Assembly: GCA_002917075.1 (NCBI GenBank)
Contig: NTMA01000051.1
Coordinates: forward strand, 124,001-188,000
Direction: 5' to 3'
DNA from: Hawksworthiomyces lignivorus
Lineage: Eukaryota; Ascomycota; Sordariomycetes; Ophiostomatales; Ophiostomataceae
DNA: 64,000 bases
The notes beneath the pieces are model-generated. The model was not told where the DNA came from and did no database searches. It was given only the letters and a program-made list of their open reading frames with translations. A program made the position numbers and the translations under genes. Shown piece after piece: positions 32,002 through 43,829 of this stretch (positions within the stretch are counted from its first letter, which is position 1; every line of letters begins with the position of its first letter).

Positions 32002-33351
32002 TTATTCGCTTTTGGCATTTTGCTCCTGTCTTTCTTTCTCTTGTATAACCTTCTCCACAACCTCGTCAGCGCGATATTGATATACCCAACCTGACCCTTC
32101 CTCGTCCGACCATTGCCGACGCACCCGCTCAGCTATCTCCTCTTGCAGCGGCAAGTTCTGTCTTGCTACCTCCGCTGCTGTTGCCGCACCGCGGTCTAGC
32201 ACACCGTATAGATTAGCATAGTGTGGTGACCGCGCACCATCATAGACAGCCAGAGCAGCTTTTAAGGGCCGACCACTCTGATAAGCCCACGAAATTGCCC
32301 GAGCTAGGGTATAAGCATCTTCAAAGGCAAATCCTGCGCCTGCGCCAAATGCACCTGACAGCGGGTGAGATGCATCACCAAGGAGTACAACACCTATATC
32401 TTTGTGATCGGCCTGGACAGCTACACAGGTAGTCAGCCGCGGCCCATTGAACAGAGCAAACTCCTGGGTTCCTCCAGTATCCGCTGCGAGGCGCAGAACA
32501 GCGCGTAGTGGTGGTGCAAACTCGGCATACTGAGGAAGTAACTGGTTGAGATCGTACGGCTGGCCCCAGCTGGCGCGGCTAGAGCGATTATTATCATTAT
32601 CGTCCGGCCGAATTCGGGCTGTGAGCTCAAAATCATCTCCACCGAGTGGGCAAGTGTAAATGTATTTGCCACCAACATATTGCCAAAAAACGGGAGCACG
32701 AGGAATGCCATTAATGGCACTGACATCTGTCTTCCGCAGGATAGTCCGGTACGCCGATTGGCCATTGTACTGAAGAGTATGACCTGGAGCAATAAATTGA
32801 CGCACTACTGACCGGATGCCATCGGCCCCAACGACTAGATCGAATGTAGCCTCTTCTCCATCTTCAAAGACGAGGCGAATTCCATCTCTTTTACCATCTT
32901 CATCCTCGGACGAAACTTCTCGCTCTAAGCGAATCAGTTTCTTGGCCACCAGGATGCGCGAGGTGTCCAATGCTGACAAAAGCGCACGCTGCAGCTTGGC
33001 GCGTACCATGCGACAGCTGAGCTGGTGTGGAGGCGTATCATCTGGGTGATAGCGTTTTGCGATAACGGCGCCCGAAATGGCATTGCGGATTTCGACCGAG
33101 CGACCGTCTTCGGGGCGGAAAAAGTCGCGGGCGTCGATACGATCGGCCACACTCAGCAGCTCAAGCAGTCGCCAGGTGTGGCGTTGCAAGGTGATGCCAC
33201 CGCCAGTTTCACTAATGCGTGGCTTCTTCTCGTACAATGTCCAGTCTACCAGTGGTGATTGCCCGTGGACATTAAGTTGGCTTAGAGCGATTGCGGCAGC
33301 AAGACCACCCGGGCCGCCGCCTATAATAGCAACTTTCAAAGTTCGTGACAT
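32002..33351 (-). CDS. FAD-dependent monooxygenase (salicylate hydroxylase-like)
   Basis: A 449-residue single-exon flavoprotein; the first ATG in frame is 33351 (MSRTLKVAIIGGGPGG). The FAD-binding Rossmann motif is VAIIGGGPGGLAAAIALSQL, the middle DG motif is FDLVVGADGIRSVVRQF, and the second flavin motif is GVVLLGDASHPLSGAFGAGA. This is the group A aromatic hydroxylase pattern (FAD_binding_3), including salicylate and 3-hydroxybenzoate hydroxylases and many secondary-metabolism enzymes. It is NAD(P)H-dependent, with no separate NAD domain. The charged C-terminal tail (VVEKVIQEKERQEQNAKSE) is unusual. No pathway neighbours are evident apart from the SDR 1.7 kb upstream. The substrate is not predictable. 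Confidence 0.88.
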   Translation of the reverse strand: MSRTLKVAIIGGGPGGLAAAIALSQLNVHGQSPLVDWTLYEKKPRISETGGGITLQRHTWRLLELLSVADRIDARDFFRPEDGRSVEIRNAISGAVIAKRYHPDDTPPHQLSCRMVRAKLQRALLSALDTSRILVAKKLIRLEREVSSEDEDGKRDGIRLVFEDGEEATFDLVVGADGIRSVVRQFIAPGHTLQYNGQSAYRTILRKTDVSAINGIPRAPVFWQYVGGKYIYTCPLGGDDFELTARIRPDDNDNNRSSRASWGQPYDLNQLLPQYAEFAPPLRAVLRLAADTGGTQEFALFNGPRLTTCVAVQADHKDIGVVLLGDASHPLSGAFGAGAGFAFEDAYTLARAISWAYQSGRPLKAALAVYDGARSPHYANLYGVLDRGAATAAEVARQNLPLQEEIAERVRRQWSDEEGSGWVYQYRADEVVEKVIQEKERQEQNAKSE

Positions 33352-35035
33352 TCCCAAGTTCTCTGCAAAATAAGATGAATGCGCTAAGTGTAAGCTGGGG
33401 GAGAATTTTTTTGAATGAAATCAAAGATATTGAATATCCTATTATTTATAATACTATCTCACGACATCTCCAACCCGGTAGCCTACATTTAAATGCACTT
33501 ATCATTGCGTGCCAGTAAAAATAACGTGTGACCGATTGCGCCATGCAATTACGATATTACTGTACCTACCATATGGACCTCCTAACAAAAAGATAAGGTA
33601 AACTCCGCGATTGTGCCATAGCTTTGGTAGTATAGATATATTTTTGTACGACAAAATTTAGAAAGTTAAATTGCATGACTTCTCAAAATTTAATATGGTA
33701 TGAAAGTTAATAAAACAAATTAAGCAATTGGCGATGATGACTAGTTTCTTGTGGTGATCAGTCCAGCGTAAGAAACCATACTTGTGTTATTTCGCTACAA
33801 AGAACAAGAAAGGCGGGCTTTCACTTATTTATTATTTCTAAGCCAACATTTCGAATAAATCTACCCACTAGGAAACATACTTTAGTATAGCACTCACGCT
33901 TTTGATTAAAACGTATCGCAACTAAAATACTTGACTAGGTCTGCCTGGAAGACAAGTATGTTGGAATTCATCTGTTCGAGCATCATCTCCATTGCCACTG
34001 CAACGTCATTGTCTGCTGGTATACGGATCTTTCTAATTTATAGATTTACTTTTAAGACTACGTTGCTTCTGTAGTGTATTATGACGATTCCATTGATGAT
34101 CCCAACAATAGAGCAGCATACCTCTTAGCTTTGATCACCCAAGACGGGTTGAGTTAATGCAGCAGTTGGCTAGCCGATCGTGACGAATGTCCCGGAGGAA
34201 GGAGATAAGCTTAAGTCTAGCGATAAGAGACCCGATAAGCCTTACGCAGCTAAAACAGGCCGCTGAAAATCGCAGGCGACGAAGCACTATTAGCACCATT
34301 CGTCTTAAATATAATGCCATAATGAAATAAGTAGCGCAATGGCTAGTTCTGCTTAAAGCTGTGAAGTGACCATAAAAATTTAATCAACAAGATAATTTGG
34401 TCATTCAATTCCTTCAGCATGGAATAGGCCACTAAAATAACCTTCGTAATCAGTTTCAGGATCTTACTTGCTTGAAATCAACGTCAATTATTTTGTTAGT
34501 TGTGATCCTTTTAGTTAAATATTGGCAATCTCGTCACATTCCTTTCAGTTTATTTGTTTCGAGAGCTACGAGCACGACTCTAAACATTGTGAGATATTGT
34601 AACAGACTATGGGAAGCGCATCATATATAGGCTGTGCCGTATATCAAATGTTGACGGTTCGTATCAAGGTATTTCCGAAATAATCAGCTCTCTTTTATGC
34701 CATTCCATACTCACCACGGAGAGATACTACGCTAGAAGCGATCAAAAAAATTTATCATGTTTGAGAATAACACCAGTGCCTCCATGAAGCCATTGCACAG
34801 AACGCTTCTTGCTAGTATCCTAGTTACTATTTCGTGCAGTGGCTTAGCATCCTCCTATAAAATAGAGAATAATAATCACGATCAGTATGAAATCACTAAA
34901 CGTAATAAATGCTGTCATTTGAAGTTGACTAACGTCCCAGCTATATATTGACTCTGGTAGAAGATTAGACTTATTTCAACTTCTAAAGAGGACATTTGCT
35001 AAAGTATTTGCACTAGGCTTCAAATTTCAGTTCTC
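33352..35035. other. AT-rich intergenic region
   Basis: About 1.7 kb without a recognisable gene. A GC-richer island at about 34135-34320 may be a worn transposon remnant, but no frame is convincing. A 64-codon frame at 34757-34951 contains a hydrophobic N-terminal stretch (TLLASILVTISCSGLASS) like a signal peptide; I do not call it as a gene. Confidence 0.35.
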
Positions 35036-35967
35036 TCAAAGTTCAAAGTGCGCTAACATCATACTAGAGAGACTTTCAAAGATTTTCTTTCTGTTTGCCA
35101 GCAAATCATTGAATGTAGCGGCCGTGTCTGGTGAGCCGACGGTGCCAACAATGATCTCTTCACCATTTTGCATTCGTTTAACGACTTGTTCAGCAAAGAC
35201 ATCGGCTGGCATGCCCATTGCGCGACCTCTTTCAGCGCCCATGTAATCGTGAAGTTCACCTAGAGAGATATTAGATTTCTTCGTCTTATTTTCCATGTTG
35301 TATCCATCGTCTATATATATGGAAAGCACGTACTCTTGACAACGGGTGGCCAGATCTCAATGACCTTGGTACGCTTATGGGCATTTTGTGCCCGCAAACA
35401 GTACACAAAAGCGTTTAAAGCCGCTTTTGAAGCAGTGTAAGCTGGAAGAGAGACTGCAGGGATGACACACAGGTTAGTTCCGGTGAAAATGAGAGACGTA
35501 GGAATCTCTTTGGCCTGAAGACGAAGGAGAAATGCCATCGCAAGGTTGACAATGCATGTGAAGTTGGTATTGACTTCATTATGAAATTCATCTAGAGTGA
35601 CTTCTTCCGGTCGCGACAGGCGGTACATGCGCTGTGTGCCAGCATTGAGAAAGACAATATCAAGATTAGGATACTCCTCTAACACTCTAATTTGGTCAGC
35701 TCCGTTTTCTCTTTTGGAAGAACCAGGGAGGGAAGGCAAGACACGCAACTTAGCCACAAAATCTCTAATTCCTGCTTTGCCTGTTATATCAAACTGCATG
35801 CCACTTGCGTTCTGGGCTCCATGCTTCTGGACAAAAGCATCGAGACGGTCTCGACGACGGCCCACCGCAATAACTCGGTGGCCTGCCTTGACAAGCTGGT
35901 CTGCCATGGCCGCACCAATCCCAGATGTAGCTCCAACGAGGAGCACTTGCTTATATTGAAAAGACAT
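35036..35967 (-). CDS. Short-chain dehydrogenase/reductase (DltE-like)
   Basis: Two exons, 35967-35334 and 35259-35036, with a 74-bp intron give 285 residues. Classical SDR features: cofactor motif LLVGATSGIGAAMADQLVKA, RRRDRLDAF (NADP-type basic turn), LDIVFLNAGTQRMY for the NAG motif and the catalytic pair in AYTASKAALNAFVYCLR, followed by IEIWPPVVKSELHDYMG across the splice junction. The C-terminus with MPADVFAEQVVKRMQNGEE is typical of the DltE/serine-dehydrogenase-like fungal subgroup. It probably oxidises or reduces a small hydroxy compound. It is divergent from the damaged regulator gene. Confidence 0.88.
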
Positions 35968-36335
35968 GGTTTGATCTGAGAAAGGAATGTGTTATGCTGT
36001 GTCAAAGTTGCTTGTTTATCTGCTTGTCATTCAAGATGCCATTCACTTTGTATTTATATACAATTATTGTACTAACCTAAAGAAGCTAGCGTTCTAGAGG
36101 CTCATATAAAATAAGGTTGTTTTACATATTTGCCTAAGCAGGTTAGTATGAGAGTAATCTTCTCAGGCCGGAACTAGGATCTGCGCGAAGTCCGATGCTC
36201 GCGGAGACATATCAAAAAATTCCGACACATTAATTGTGGTAACGTGTTTGCTTTCAATTTGACAAGTTCTACAATCCCTCTATCTATGTAATTGTATGCT
36301 ATTTCTCCCGAGCCCCCCTGATATCACTTTAATCA
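35968..36335. promoter_or_regulatory. Divergent promoter, SDR and damaged regulator
   Basis: 368 bp between two divergent ATGs. No clear motif is assigned. Confidence 0.3.
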
Positions 36336-37945
36336 ATGGTCAACCGAGGCAAGCCGTCGCCGGACTGTTTACATTATCGTAGGAGAAAGCTCCGGGTGAG
36401 TCGGGCGATCTTTTCTGCGTTTTATGTCGAGCTCGACTTAGTCATATGCCTTTCGCTGAACTATATGGCTGGATATTCCATGAGTAGTGTGATCTCCACA
36501 GAAATGGCTGCGGCCAATGCAGACGTGCCGGCCTTCTCTGCAGTGGGTATCGCGACCTGAGCGAGACCGTGTTCCGCGATGAGACACAGAGTGTAGTTGC
36601 ACGAGCTACCAGACAACAGCTTCTCAAGCACCAGCTTGGCAGATCAATTTTAGACACTACCGTTCCGGTTTCTATACCGCGGCTTCAACTCGCCTGGGAT
36701 GCTCGGGCCCGGCATGCTTTCTTTGCTCACTATGTCTTCGGCTTTTCACGCAGCTATGACATGCTGGCGCCACTCTATGCGAAGGCATCGGCAGATGGGC
36801 CTCTAGCAGCTAGTGTTGATGCCGTAAGCCTTGCATTTTTTGCACTACAAATTTCCACCCAGACAACGACTCTGCGGGTCTTAGCCAACGAGCAATATCT
36901 TAAGGCGATTCGTGGTCTTGCTAGTGCTCTGTCTACACCAGCCACTGCCACTGCGGATGACACGTTGCAGACGGCGCTCCTGCTTGATCTATATGAAAAA
37001 CTACTTTTACACCGAGAAACTCCCATGCCCTCATCGTCTTCATTGATGCTGCCATCGCTGTCGTTCTCCTGGATGAGTCATATCCAAGGTGCCATGTCCC
37101 TGGCCAAGCTCCGTGGTCTGCAGAATGCAGCAACTCATGTCGGTCGGAGACTCGCAGCACATTTGGTAATTACGCTTATTATCAGCTGCGCAACTGCAAA
37201 CATTCGAATTCCCGAGGCCGTCAGAGCCTTTCATGAAGAACTTAGCCAATTCAATGCCACCGAGCCAAAGTGGGCCATCACGGGGCTTGTCATCGAGATT
37301 GTCAATTTAAACGCTGATATTCGGGAGGATGCGCAGTGCACTTTGGACATGGCCACTGCATTGGCTAGATTCGCCGATATTGAGGCGCCTTTTATGGCTA
37401 TCACAAGCAATCTGCCAAGTTCTTGGCATGCCACTCGAGTATTCCTGGACGACACTCCATCCCACTCGCCTCCAAACTTCATTTTACCCCTTGAGTCGTA
37501 CTATGATCTAGACAAAGATCATTTTGTCACCTAAGTTCTCAATGTGGGCCGCAAACTACGCCTCTTTATCAATCAAAGGGTCTTGCAGTTGGCAGGCTCT
37601 GGTCCTTGCGCTCAACGAGCTGCAGCTGTGATAGAGATGATGTGCTTGGAGATTTGCGCCTCGGTACCGCAATATTTACTACCTAAGGCGAGACCGGAAA
37701 ACGGAACACCTTTTGAATTAATACAAACTTTGCAGTGCTACTCGCTGATTGTGCCTTTATATACCGTTGGCAAAGTATCAGGTGATGCGCGCGTACGAGA
37801 CTGGACTATATCTGTGCTGGAATACATCGCGCAAAACGGAGCCGTTCGAGTCGCGAAAGAGGTTGCTGCGATTTTAAAAACAGCACCAAACACAAGCGAA
37901 TGGACCATCTATGCGATGCTTGGCGGCTATGCTCTTGCGGCGTAG
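36336..37945 (+). pseudogene. Zn2Cys6 regulator with lost zinc ligand and in-frame stop
   Basis: Exon 1 (36336-36395, MVNRGKPSPDC...) and exon 2 (from 36488) join across a 92-bp intron to form a typical zinc cluster of the MVNRGKPS-type fungal regulators, with Cys11, Cys21, Cys28, Cys31 and Cys38. The second ligand, residue 14, is Tyr (TAT) instead of Cys. The frame then runs through a DUF3468-like helical region to a TAA at 37532-37534, after LDKDHFVT. The same frame reopens at once and continues for 136 more codons to TAG at 37943-37945. Both lesions can be explained by single C:G to T:A changes (TGT to TAT; CAA to TAA). The gene is probably dead; a truncated product could still be made. 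Confidence 0.75.
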
Positions 37946-38218
37946 TTAATTCACTGCTGTTATGAGAGTAGTTAATTGCAAGATAATGGTTCTCCAGCTG
38001 GGAAAGGTTTTCTTTACTATAGCGGCTCGAGGGCTAGGAACGCTGCAGTATTTGCTAGAGTTGATTTTTGTACTCTTTATCGACTCTCGTAGCTTTCTAA
38101 TACCGCTCTATTTATTCACTAGCAATTTAACATTCGTAGCAAACGCCATTTAAATACAATATAAAGTAATGCTCCAGAAACCATATATGACCATGAGAGG
38201 ATTCTCCGCAATGCAGGA

Positions 38219-40357
38219 TTATAATACCGCTGTCTTTTGTTCCACCATTCCAGTTGCTGCTTTATCTACTCCCCATGCTACAATTTCCTTGGGTGTGGAG
38301 TTGGTTGACATCTGCTCCTTCTTCTCCTCTACTACTGCTCCTGCATGTTGCTGCCCAAGCCCCATGCTTTCAAGGTAGCGTACCGAATGCTCCCACTCCA
38401 ATTGACGTTCTGCATCATTCCATCCTAGCTCTTCTGCCATAATGTCTATAACAGAAGGCAGAGCTCTCCAGGCAGCGTTGACATCCACAAAGGCCAGACG
38501 TGTGCGTCGAGCAATGACATCCACAGCCGTGCATGCAGATTCAGAGCGCACGCTATATCGAACTTCAGCTTCTGTAATGGGCCAGTTAGGGAGAAGGCGA
38601 TGAGATGTCGACAATGGCAAAGATGATATTGAAGCCGCCGCTAGAACCGCCCAAGCGCGGTCTCCATAATTGGCGGCTAAATGGCGTGCAATATCGGCAT
38701 CAATATTAGGGTAAGCTTCCATCAGTTGGGATGGAAGCTGTAGAGAGTAGCCATGTGCGCCAATAAGAGGGATATATTTTGTAATGCAAGCACCCGTTGT
38801 GAAGGCTGGGGTGAGCTTAGCGGAAGAAAGGTGTGTACCACTTATGTCGGGCAGAGGGACACGAGCCGGTACCAGGTTGAAAGTCTTGATTGCCTCGTCG
38901 ACAGCGTCTTCCGCCATTTGACGATACGTAGTCCACTTGCCACCAGCACAAGTAAGCAGTCCCGATGGCGATACAGTCACAAGATGGCTTCGGACGAGAG
39001 ACTCGGTGTTCTTCGAATGTGGGTTCCTAACGAGAGGGCGAATGCCTATCTCGGCGGTCAGCATACAGACTAACTAGCGAGAGCAGAGATTTATTAACTG
39101 ACCAGACCAGGTTGCAAGGATATCTTTCTGAGATAATGTTGATTCCGATGAGACCAATTTGCTGACCTCTTTCAAGATAAAGCCCACTTCGTCGGATGAG
39201 GCAGCTGGATTCCACTCGATTTTACTAGGATTATCCGTGGTTCCCGCCAGTGTATATCCTTCCCACGGAAGAACGAACACCACACGGCCATCTGAGGTTG
39301 CGGCATCGATCAGTCCCATACCGTTGGGGCATATATTTCGTGGAAGAATAATATGGGCCCCAGACGATGGACTGATGAGAGCGGGGCGAGACGGGTCATC
39401 CATTCTCTCGATACTATCTGTGAAAGGGCCTGTGGCATTGATGACACCTTTAGCATGTACAACGAAGCTGCTTTCCGAGGATGACTTATCGAAAACATCC
39501 CGCACTCGTGCACCATATATTTTACCAGACGCATCCTTCTCAAGCCCAACAACTTCAACATGATTGACAAGCGTGGCACCGTACAGCATTGCAGTTAATG
39601 CCAATGACACATTTGTTCGTGAATCGTTCTGCTGGCCGTCATAGTACACCAATCCGCCAACAAGGTTGTCTGCTCGCAATAGGGGGAAAGCCTCTAACGC
39701 TTTTGACCTGCTCATCCAGTATGAACTATCCAGGCCTTGCGAACCGGCTAAGAGATCATAGGCTTTGGTGCCGACCCAGAAATATGGCACCTGCCACCAG
39801 TGCTGCAGCGGGAGCATGATAGGTAAAGAGCTCGATAGATGTGGTGCAATGTTGAGAAATGTTTTGCGTTCGCTGAGAGCCTCAATGACGAGCTCAAGCT
39901 GGCCATAGTCAAGGTTCCAAACTGCTTTCTCAAGGTACCGAACTCCGCCATGTACAAGTTTTGTGCTCTTGGAGCTGGTCCCTGAGGAGAAATCATCACG
40001 TTCAACAAGTGCCACCTTAAGGCCACGAGTGGCCGCATCGAGCGCGATGCCTGTTCCCGTCGCACCTCCTCCGATAATAAGGAGGTCATACTCCGAGGCG
40101 TCGTCGTTCTGGTCGACATCACTGCTGTTTCTCCGTAGGTCGGCGAGCTGCTCTGTCCGAGACTTGATGGCTTTGAACGACGGTGGTTGGATTCTGCCGT
40201 GATTGTCACGTTCGAGTGGAACTAGAGGCCTCGTGATGTTCGGCGTCTTTCTATAGTTCCTTGATGCGTACACAATGCTGCTTCCAGTGACCACAGCGGC
40301 AACAGCTGCTGCCGAGACGAGGAATGGTCGCTGAATATTGGTGAAACGTTGAGCCAT
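38219..40357 (-). CDS. GUT2: Mitochondrial FAD-dependent glycerol-3-phosphate dehydrogenase
   Basis: Oxidises glycerol 3-phosphate to dihydroxyacetone phosphate at the inner mitochondrial membrane, passing electrons to ubiquinone. Exon 1 (40357-39103) and exon 2 (39045-38219) flank a 57-bp intron, giving 693 residues, the usual fungal length. The N-terminus is basic and then hydrophobic (residues 11-32). The FAD motif is YDLLIIGGGATGTGIALDAA, followed by RDDFSSGTSSKSTKLVHGGV and GYTLAGTTDNPSKIEWNPAA. The splice junction restores ATWSG-IRPLVRNP. The C-terminal domain has GGKWTTYRQMAEDAVD and RTRLAFVDVNAAWRALP. The upstream region carries a dense set of CGG triplets. It stands in a cluster with the aquaglyceroporin and glycerol kinase genes. 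Confidence 0.95.
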
Positions 40358-41698
40358 AGTTTCTAGTCGATGAAGAATAGTTTAACGAATTGCTAATTTC
40401 TTCTCTAATGAAACATACTGGTGCCGTCGATAAATCTGAATATTCAACGGCAGGGTGCGTCCACATAAACACGGCGAAGTGCCGGCTGAGGCGGCAAAAG
40501 CGGATTATTAACGCCCATTATGACGAAAGTAGTGGCAGTCATAAGGTACCGTGGGAACGTCCGTTTCCTTGCCCCTTGCCCGGTCGGCGAAAAATGTTGA
40601 CCTGATCTTGGAAAAACCAAAGAAGCAAAAACTGTCGGTTCCTTCTATTCTAGAAAAGCTACTAGCTAGCTGAGAGGTTAGCATTCTCGGCTGGACATAT
40701 TGATTCGGTCAAACCACCCGATTTTTGTGGGGGCTGGAAGCATGTGGAGGATATGCGACTCGGTCATTAAAACCCGAATATGCAACTCGGTGTTCAGGTA
40801 CGAAACAAAAATCGATTTTCGGTTTGTCGGTATTTTCACCGAACCTACAGCTAGCTATGCTAGCGTCGGCTTATATGCAGCGGATATACGACCTAAGCGT
40901 GAGCACATGAACTACCTAACAATCGCCACACTGCAGGCGAAAGTTCAGTAGTTTTCATGAAAAAAATATTTTTTATCATTCTTCCTATTATCCGTACTGC
41001 CTAGACGGGCCTCAGATGTACTCCTTATAATAATATCTTACATTATTTATTTAGTACAGAAACAAACCTGAGCTATTAAGATTGGTTTTATTTAATGGTA
41101 TGAAATTTTTGCCGGCCATTAGCAATACTCATAGAACTGTAGTCTTTTGCTCTCCTAATTCCTCGGTAAAGCAACATCAGGCACTACAGGACCGTGAGGA
41201 CGTATACCATTTCGTTGCCACATGAAACGTGGCACCGATTCTTAGCGCTATCGATCCCAACGACAACTTTTCAGTGAAAGGGGTTGTATTCACACAACTG
41301 GGAATTGATATCTTGGATGAAATGTTCCCAACTAAGTAGACATTTGTATGTTTACGTTTGTCTGGCTGTTGTTGCTTAGAAAATATGCGTCCCATATGGA
41401 TCAAATGTTTCATTTGGGTTCAGAAAAACTTTTTGATTTAATGAAAGATATATGTACATAGAAAACTATATATGCTAATGATTTGAAGAGGGCTGGCCTC
41501 CCTTGTAAGCAAGCCCAAGTACAAGTAAAAGCTCATTGTGACAGCAAATACGAATTTGGTAGCTATCAAAGTTCGAAGACGGACCAGTTTATCTGGAACT
41601 AGACACAATCCTCGCCGGATTCCGATATTTTGGCTCCACAGGTCACGCGGCGTAGGAAATAATTTTCAGTCTAGAAGTCAACGCCACCTTAGAGTCGC
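40358..41698. other. Region between GUT2 and the aquaglyceroporin gene
   Basis: About 1.3 kb. The first 250 bp are the GUT2 promoter with the CGG array. At about 40660-40720 there is a tRNA-A-box-like stretch (TAGCTGAGAGGTTAGC), but no complete tRNA can be folded. The remainder is AT-rich with no gene seen. Confidence 0.4.
40448..40503. promoter_or_regulatory. CGG-triplet array upstream of GUT2
   Basis: CGG triplets start at 40448, 40472, 40483, 40492 and 40501, about 90-145 bp upstream of the GUT2 ATG; the last three are spaced 9 bp apart. CGG at 40472 and CCG at 40482 form CGG-N7-CCG. Paired CGG triplets are the binding units of Zn2Cys6 regulators, one of which is encoded 6 kb away. Confidence 0.4.
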
Positions 41699-42871
41699 TT
41701 ACACTTTCGACTGGAACGGAGACCGGGATTTTCTGGGATTAACTAGGCGTTGAAGACCGAGGAAAGGAGTATTGATGGGGCTCTCGCCTGTGTAGATGAA
41801 TGTGTCATAGAGGAATCCACCAAACAGGGCGCCCAAAAATGGCATAACCATGGGGATCTAGGAAAATAGCATTAGCGAAAATGAAACCTAGACAACAAGA
41901 GAGTAGCCAAGTTTGTGTCAACGTACCCAGAAATAATAACCTCCGAAGGACCACACCTCATGACCGTAGCCGATCATGTAGCTCACAAGCCGAGGACCAA
42001 AGTCACGGGCCAAATTGATGGCATAACCGGTCTCCCAGCCAAAGCAGGCGCCGATGCCAAAGATGAGGAAGAAGAGACAGAGAGGCAGTAGCGGGCCAGC
42101 ACCAATGTTGTTATTGTCGACAAGAGCAAAGATAACAAACTGGAGGATGGTGCTAGCAATGAACTCGGAGAATACCATGCCTGTGCGAGTCATGAAAGGG
42201 GCAGGATACGTGCAGAAGATGCCTGCCGTGGCGTGGTCGCCCGTGACGGTCCGGATATGAGATCCTCCTTCGAACGCGTCGATCGCAGATCGGTAATTTC
42301 CATACACAATTGCAGCGCCAGTCATGGCCCCGAGGAGTTGGGCCAGGGCATACACTGGAAACTTACGCCACGGATGGCCACGGAAGACGCAGTTGGCAAG
42401 TGTAACCGCGGGATTTAGGTGGCCACCAGATTTACCAGCGACGTAGACGGCAAGCATAACACCCAGACTGCAGGAAAGATTATCAGTATCAATTGTATTA
42501 TGTCCCTCCGGATGACTTCTTTCATAGCATGTCGAGATTCATAGCAACGAAAAAACTTACCCCCAGCCCCAAGATATACTCTGGTAATCGCCCTTAGCAC
42601 CGTTGCTGAGAACGACCTGGGCGACTACACCATCACCGAACATTATCATGATCATAGTACCAAGGAATTCAGAGAAAGCATCTTGGCAATATTCACGGAT
42701 TCTGCTCCAGAGAAGTGGCTTCTCATCATGAGGAGAAGTTGCCGTCTCCACCGCACCGGCAAATTCATTGACTGCTTCAGTTGCCCCCATATCGTCTTTG
42801 CTATCGATACCAACAGATACGTTCTTGTCGCGCACCACTGACACCGTGTCGTCTGAATGCGAAGAATGCAT
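41699..42871 (-). CDS. Aquaglyceroporin (MIP family)
   Basis: Glycerol/water channel of the plasma membrane. Three exons, 42871-42561, 42467-41927 and 41857-41699 (introns 93 and 69 bp), give 336 residues with six membrane helices. The first selectivity motif is canonical, Asn122-Pro123-Ala124 in GKSGGHLNPAVTLANCV. The second is Asn255-Leu256-Ala257 followed by Arg258-Asp259 (GYAINLARDFGPRL). The trailing Arg-Asp is the glycerol-facilitator signature, and an NLA second motif is also known from yeast Fps1. An 80-residue cytosolic N-terminus is shorter than in Fps1. It is divergent from the glycerol kinase gene, so it probably serves glycerol uptake rather than osmotic release. Confidence 0.92.
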
Positions 42872-43829
42872 TTGCTTCTATGTCAAAGGTACGTGCAGAA
42901 AGATGGATGAGAATGTAACAATGCGAGTAAAACGTGGGGAAGATAATCCTCTCTCCACGGGGAACCAGACCGTGATATATAGCTTCTTTGGTCCAGAAGG
43001 GTCGGATGAAAGAATAAATTGCGGAGAAGAATAGAAAGAAAACAGTTTCTTTTTTGAAATATCCAGATGGAGTGATGTGGAGAGGAATGCTCGGCAGCCT
43101 AAGTGTGATTACAATCACGGTGATGTAAATCTGACGAAGATAAGACGAGCACAAGAAAATTTTCTACCGAAAAATCCGCGAAACAGTAACGCAAGCTTCG
43201 GTGGTCACGGCCGAGATGTTCCAGTCAGTTGCAACAAATGTCGGGGGTTTGTGCATCACTTGCATCTGTACGGAAGCTATCAGTGTACGGATTCGGTTCC
43301 GCAGGTAGTGGCAACGGGTTTGTGTTGCCCCAAAATCAAATCTCACCTTACCCTTTCAAGGCGGGCATGTCCATTCACCCGGAAGACCTCATTCGACGCC
43401 TCATGGCCGAGGTCTTGTGACGTCCCCATAGCTTCTAGCTTCGGCCCCTAGTAACTGCTAGTAGCAGAAGAGCGACGTAGCAACTTCGCTAATTATTTGT
43501 AACTCGGTCTGGAGACCCCGAGATTTTGTTACCCCAGACAAATTTTGGTAAGCACCTACCCAGTACAATGGGACAAGAAAAAGTGGTCCCCCCAGAGAGA
43601 TATCTTCTCCTCCACATTTCGTGGAGGCACCCATGTCGCGGGGACAAAGCAATGCAAGGAAGAGAATTTCCCCAGACACCGAAGAGCTGACCACGGTCCT
43701 ACAAATACAGCCAACCTTTGCATCCGTTTACTTAGCACCGCAAGTAAAACAGCTGCAGACCCCTTTTGATTTTTCAGCTCATCTCAGTTTCCAAACTCAG
43801 TTTTTGTTCAAGTTTTTGAGTATATCAAC
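42872..43829. promoter_or_regulatory. Divergent promoter, aquaglyceroporin and glycerol kinase
   Basis: A 958-bp bidirectional promoter. Near the kinase side (about 43503-43540) lie CTGGAG and CCCCAG, both matching the CreA consensus SYGGRG on one or other strand, and another CCCCAG at about 43590. CreA is the carbon catabolite repressor of filamentous fungi, so glucose repression is plausible. No gene is seen. Confidence 0.4.

Noticed and set aside
34135..34320. Transposase fragment in a GC-richer island
   Set aside because: Short basic-residue patterns in two frames look transposase-like, but no motif or terminal repeat supports it.
34757..34951. Small secreted protein of 64 codons
   Set aside because: A hydrophobic N-terminus alone is weak; no cysteine pattern, family or regulatory support.
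40660..40720. tRNA gene suggested by TAGCTGAGAGGTTAGC
   Set aside because: No matching acceptor stem or standard B box; I could not fold a cloverleaf.
43503..43522. Near-palindrome around CTCGGTCTGGAGACCCCGAG as an operator
   Set aside because: The arms differ by two extra bases; the CreA-like matches explain it as well.
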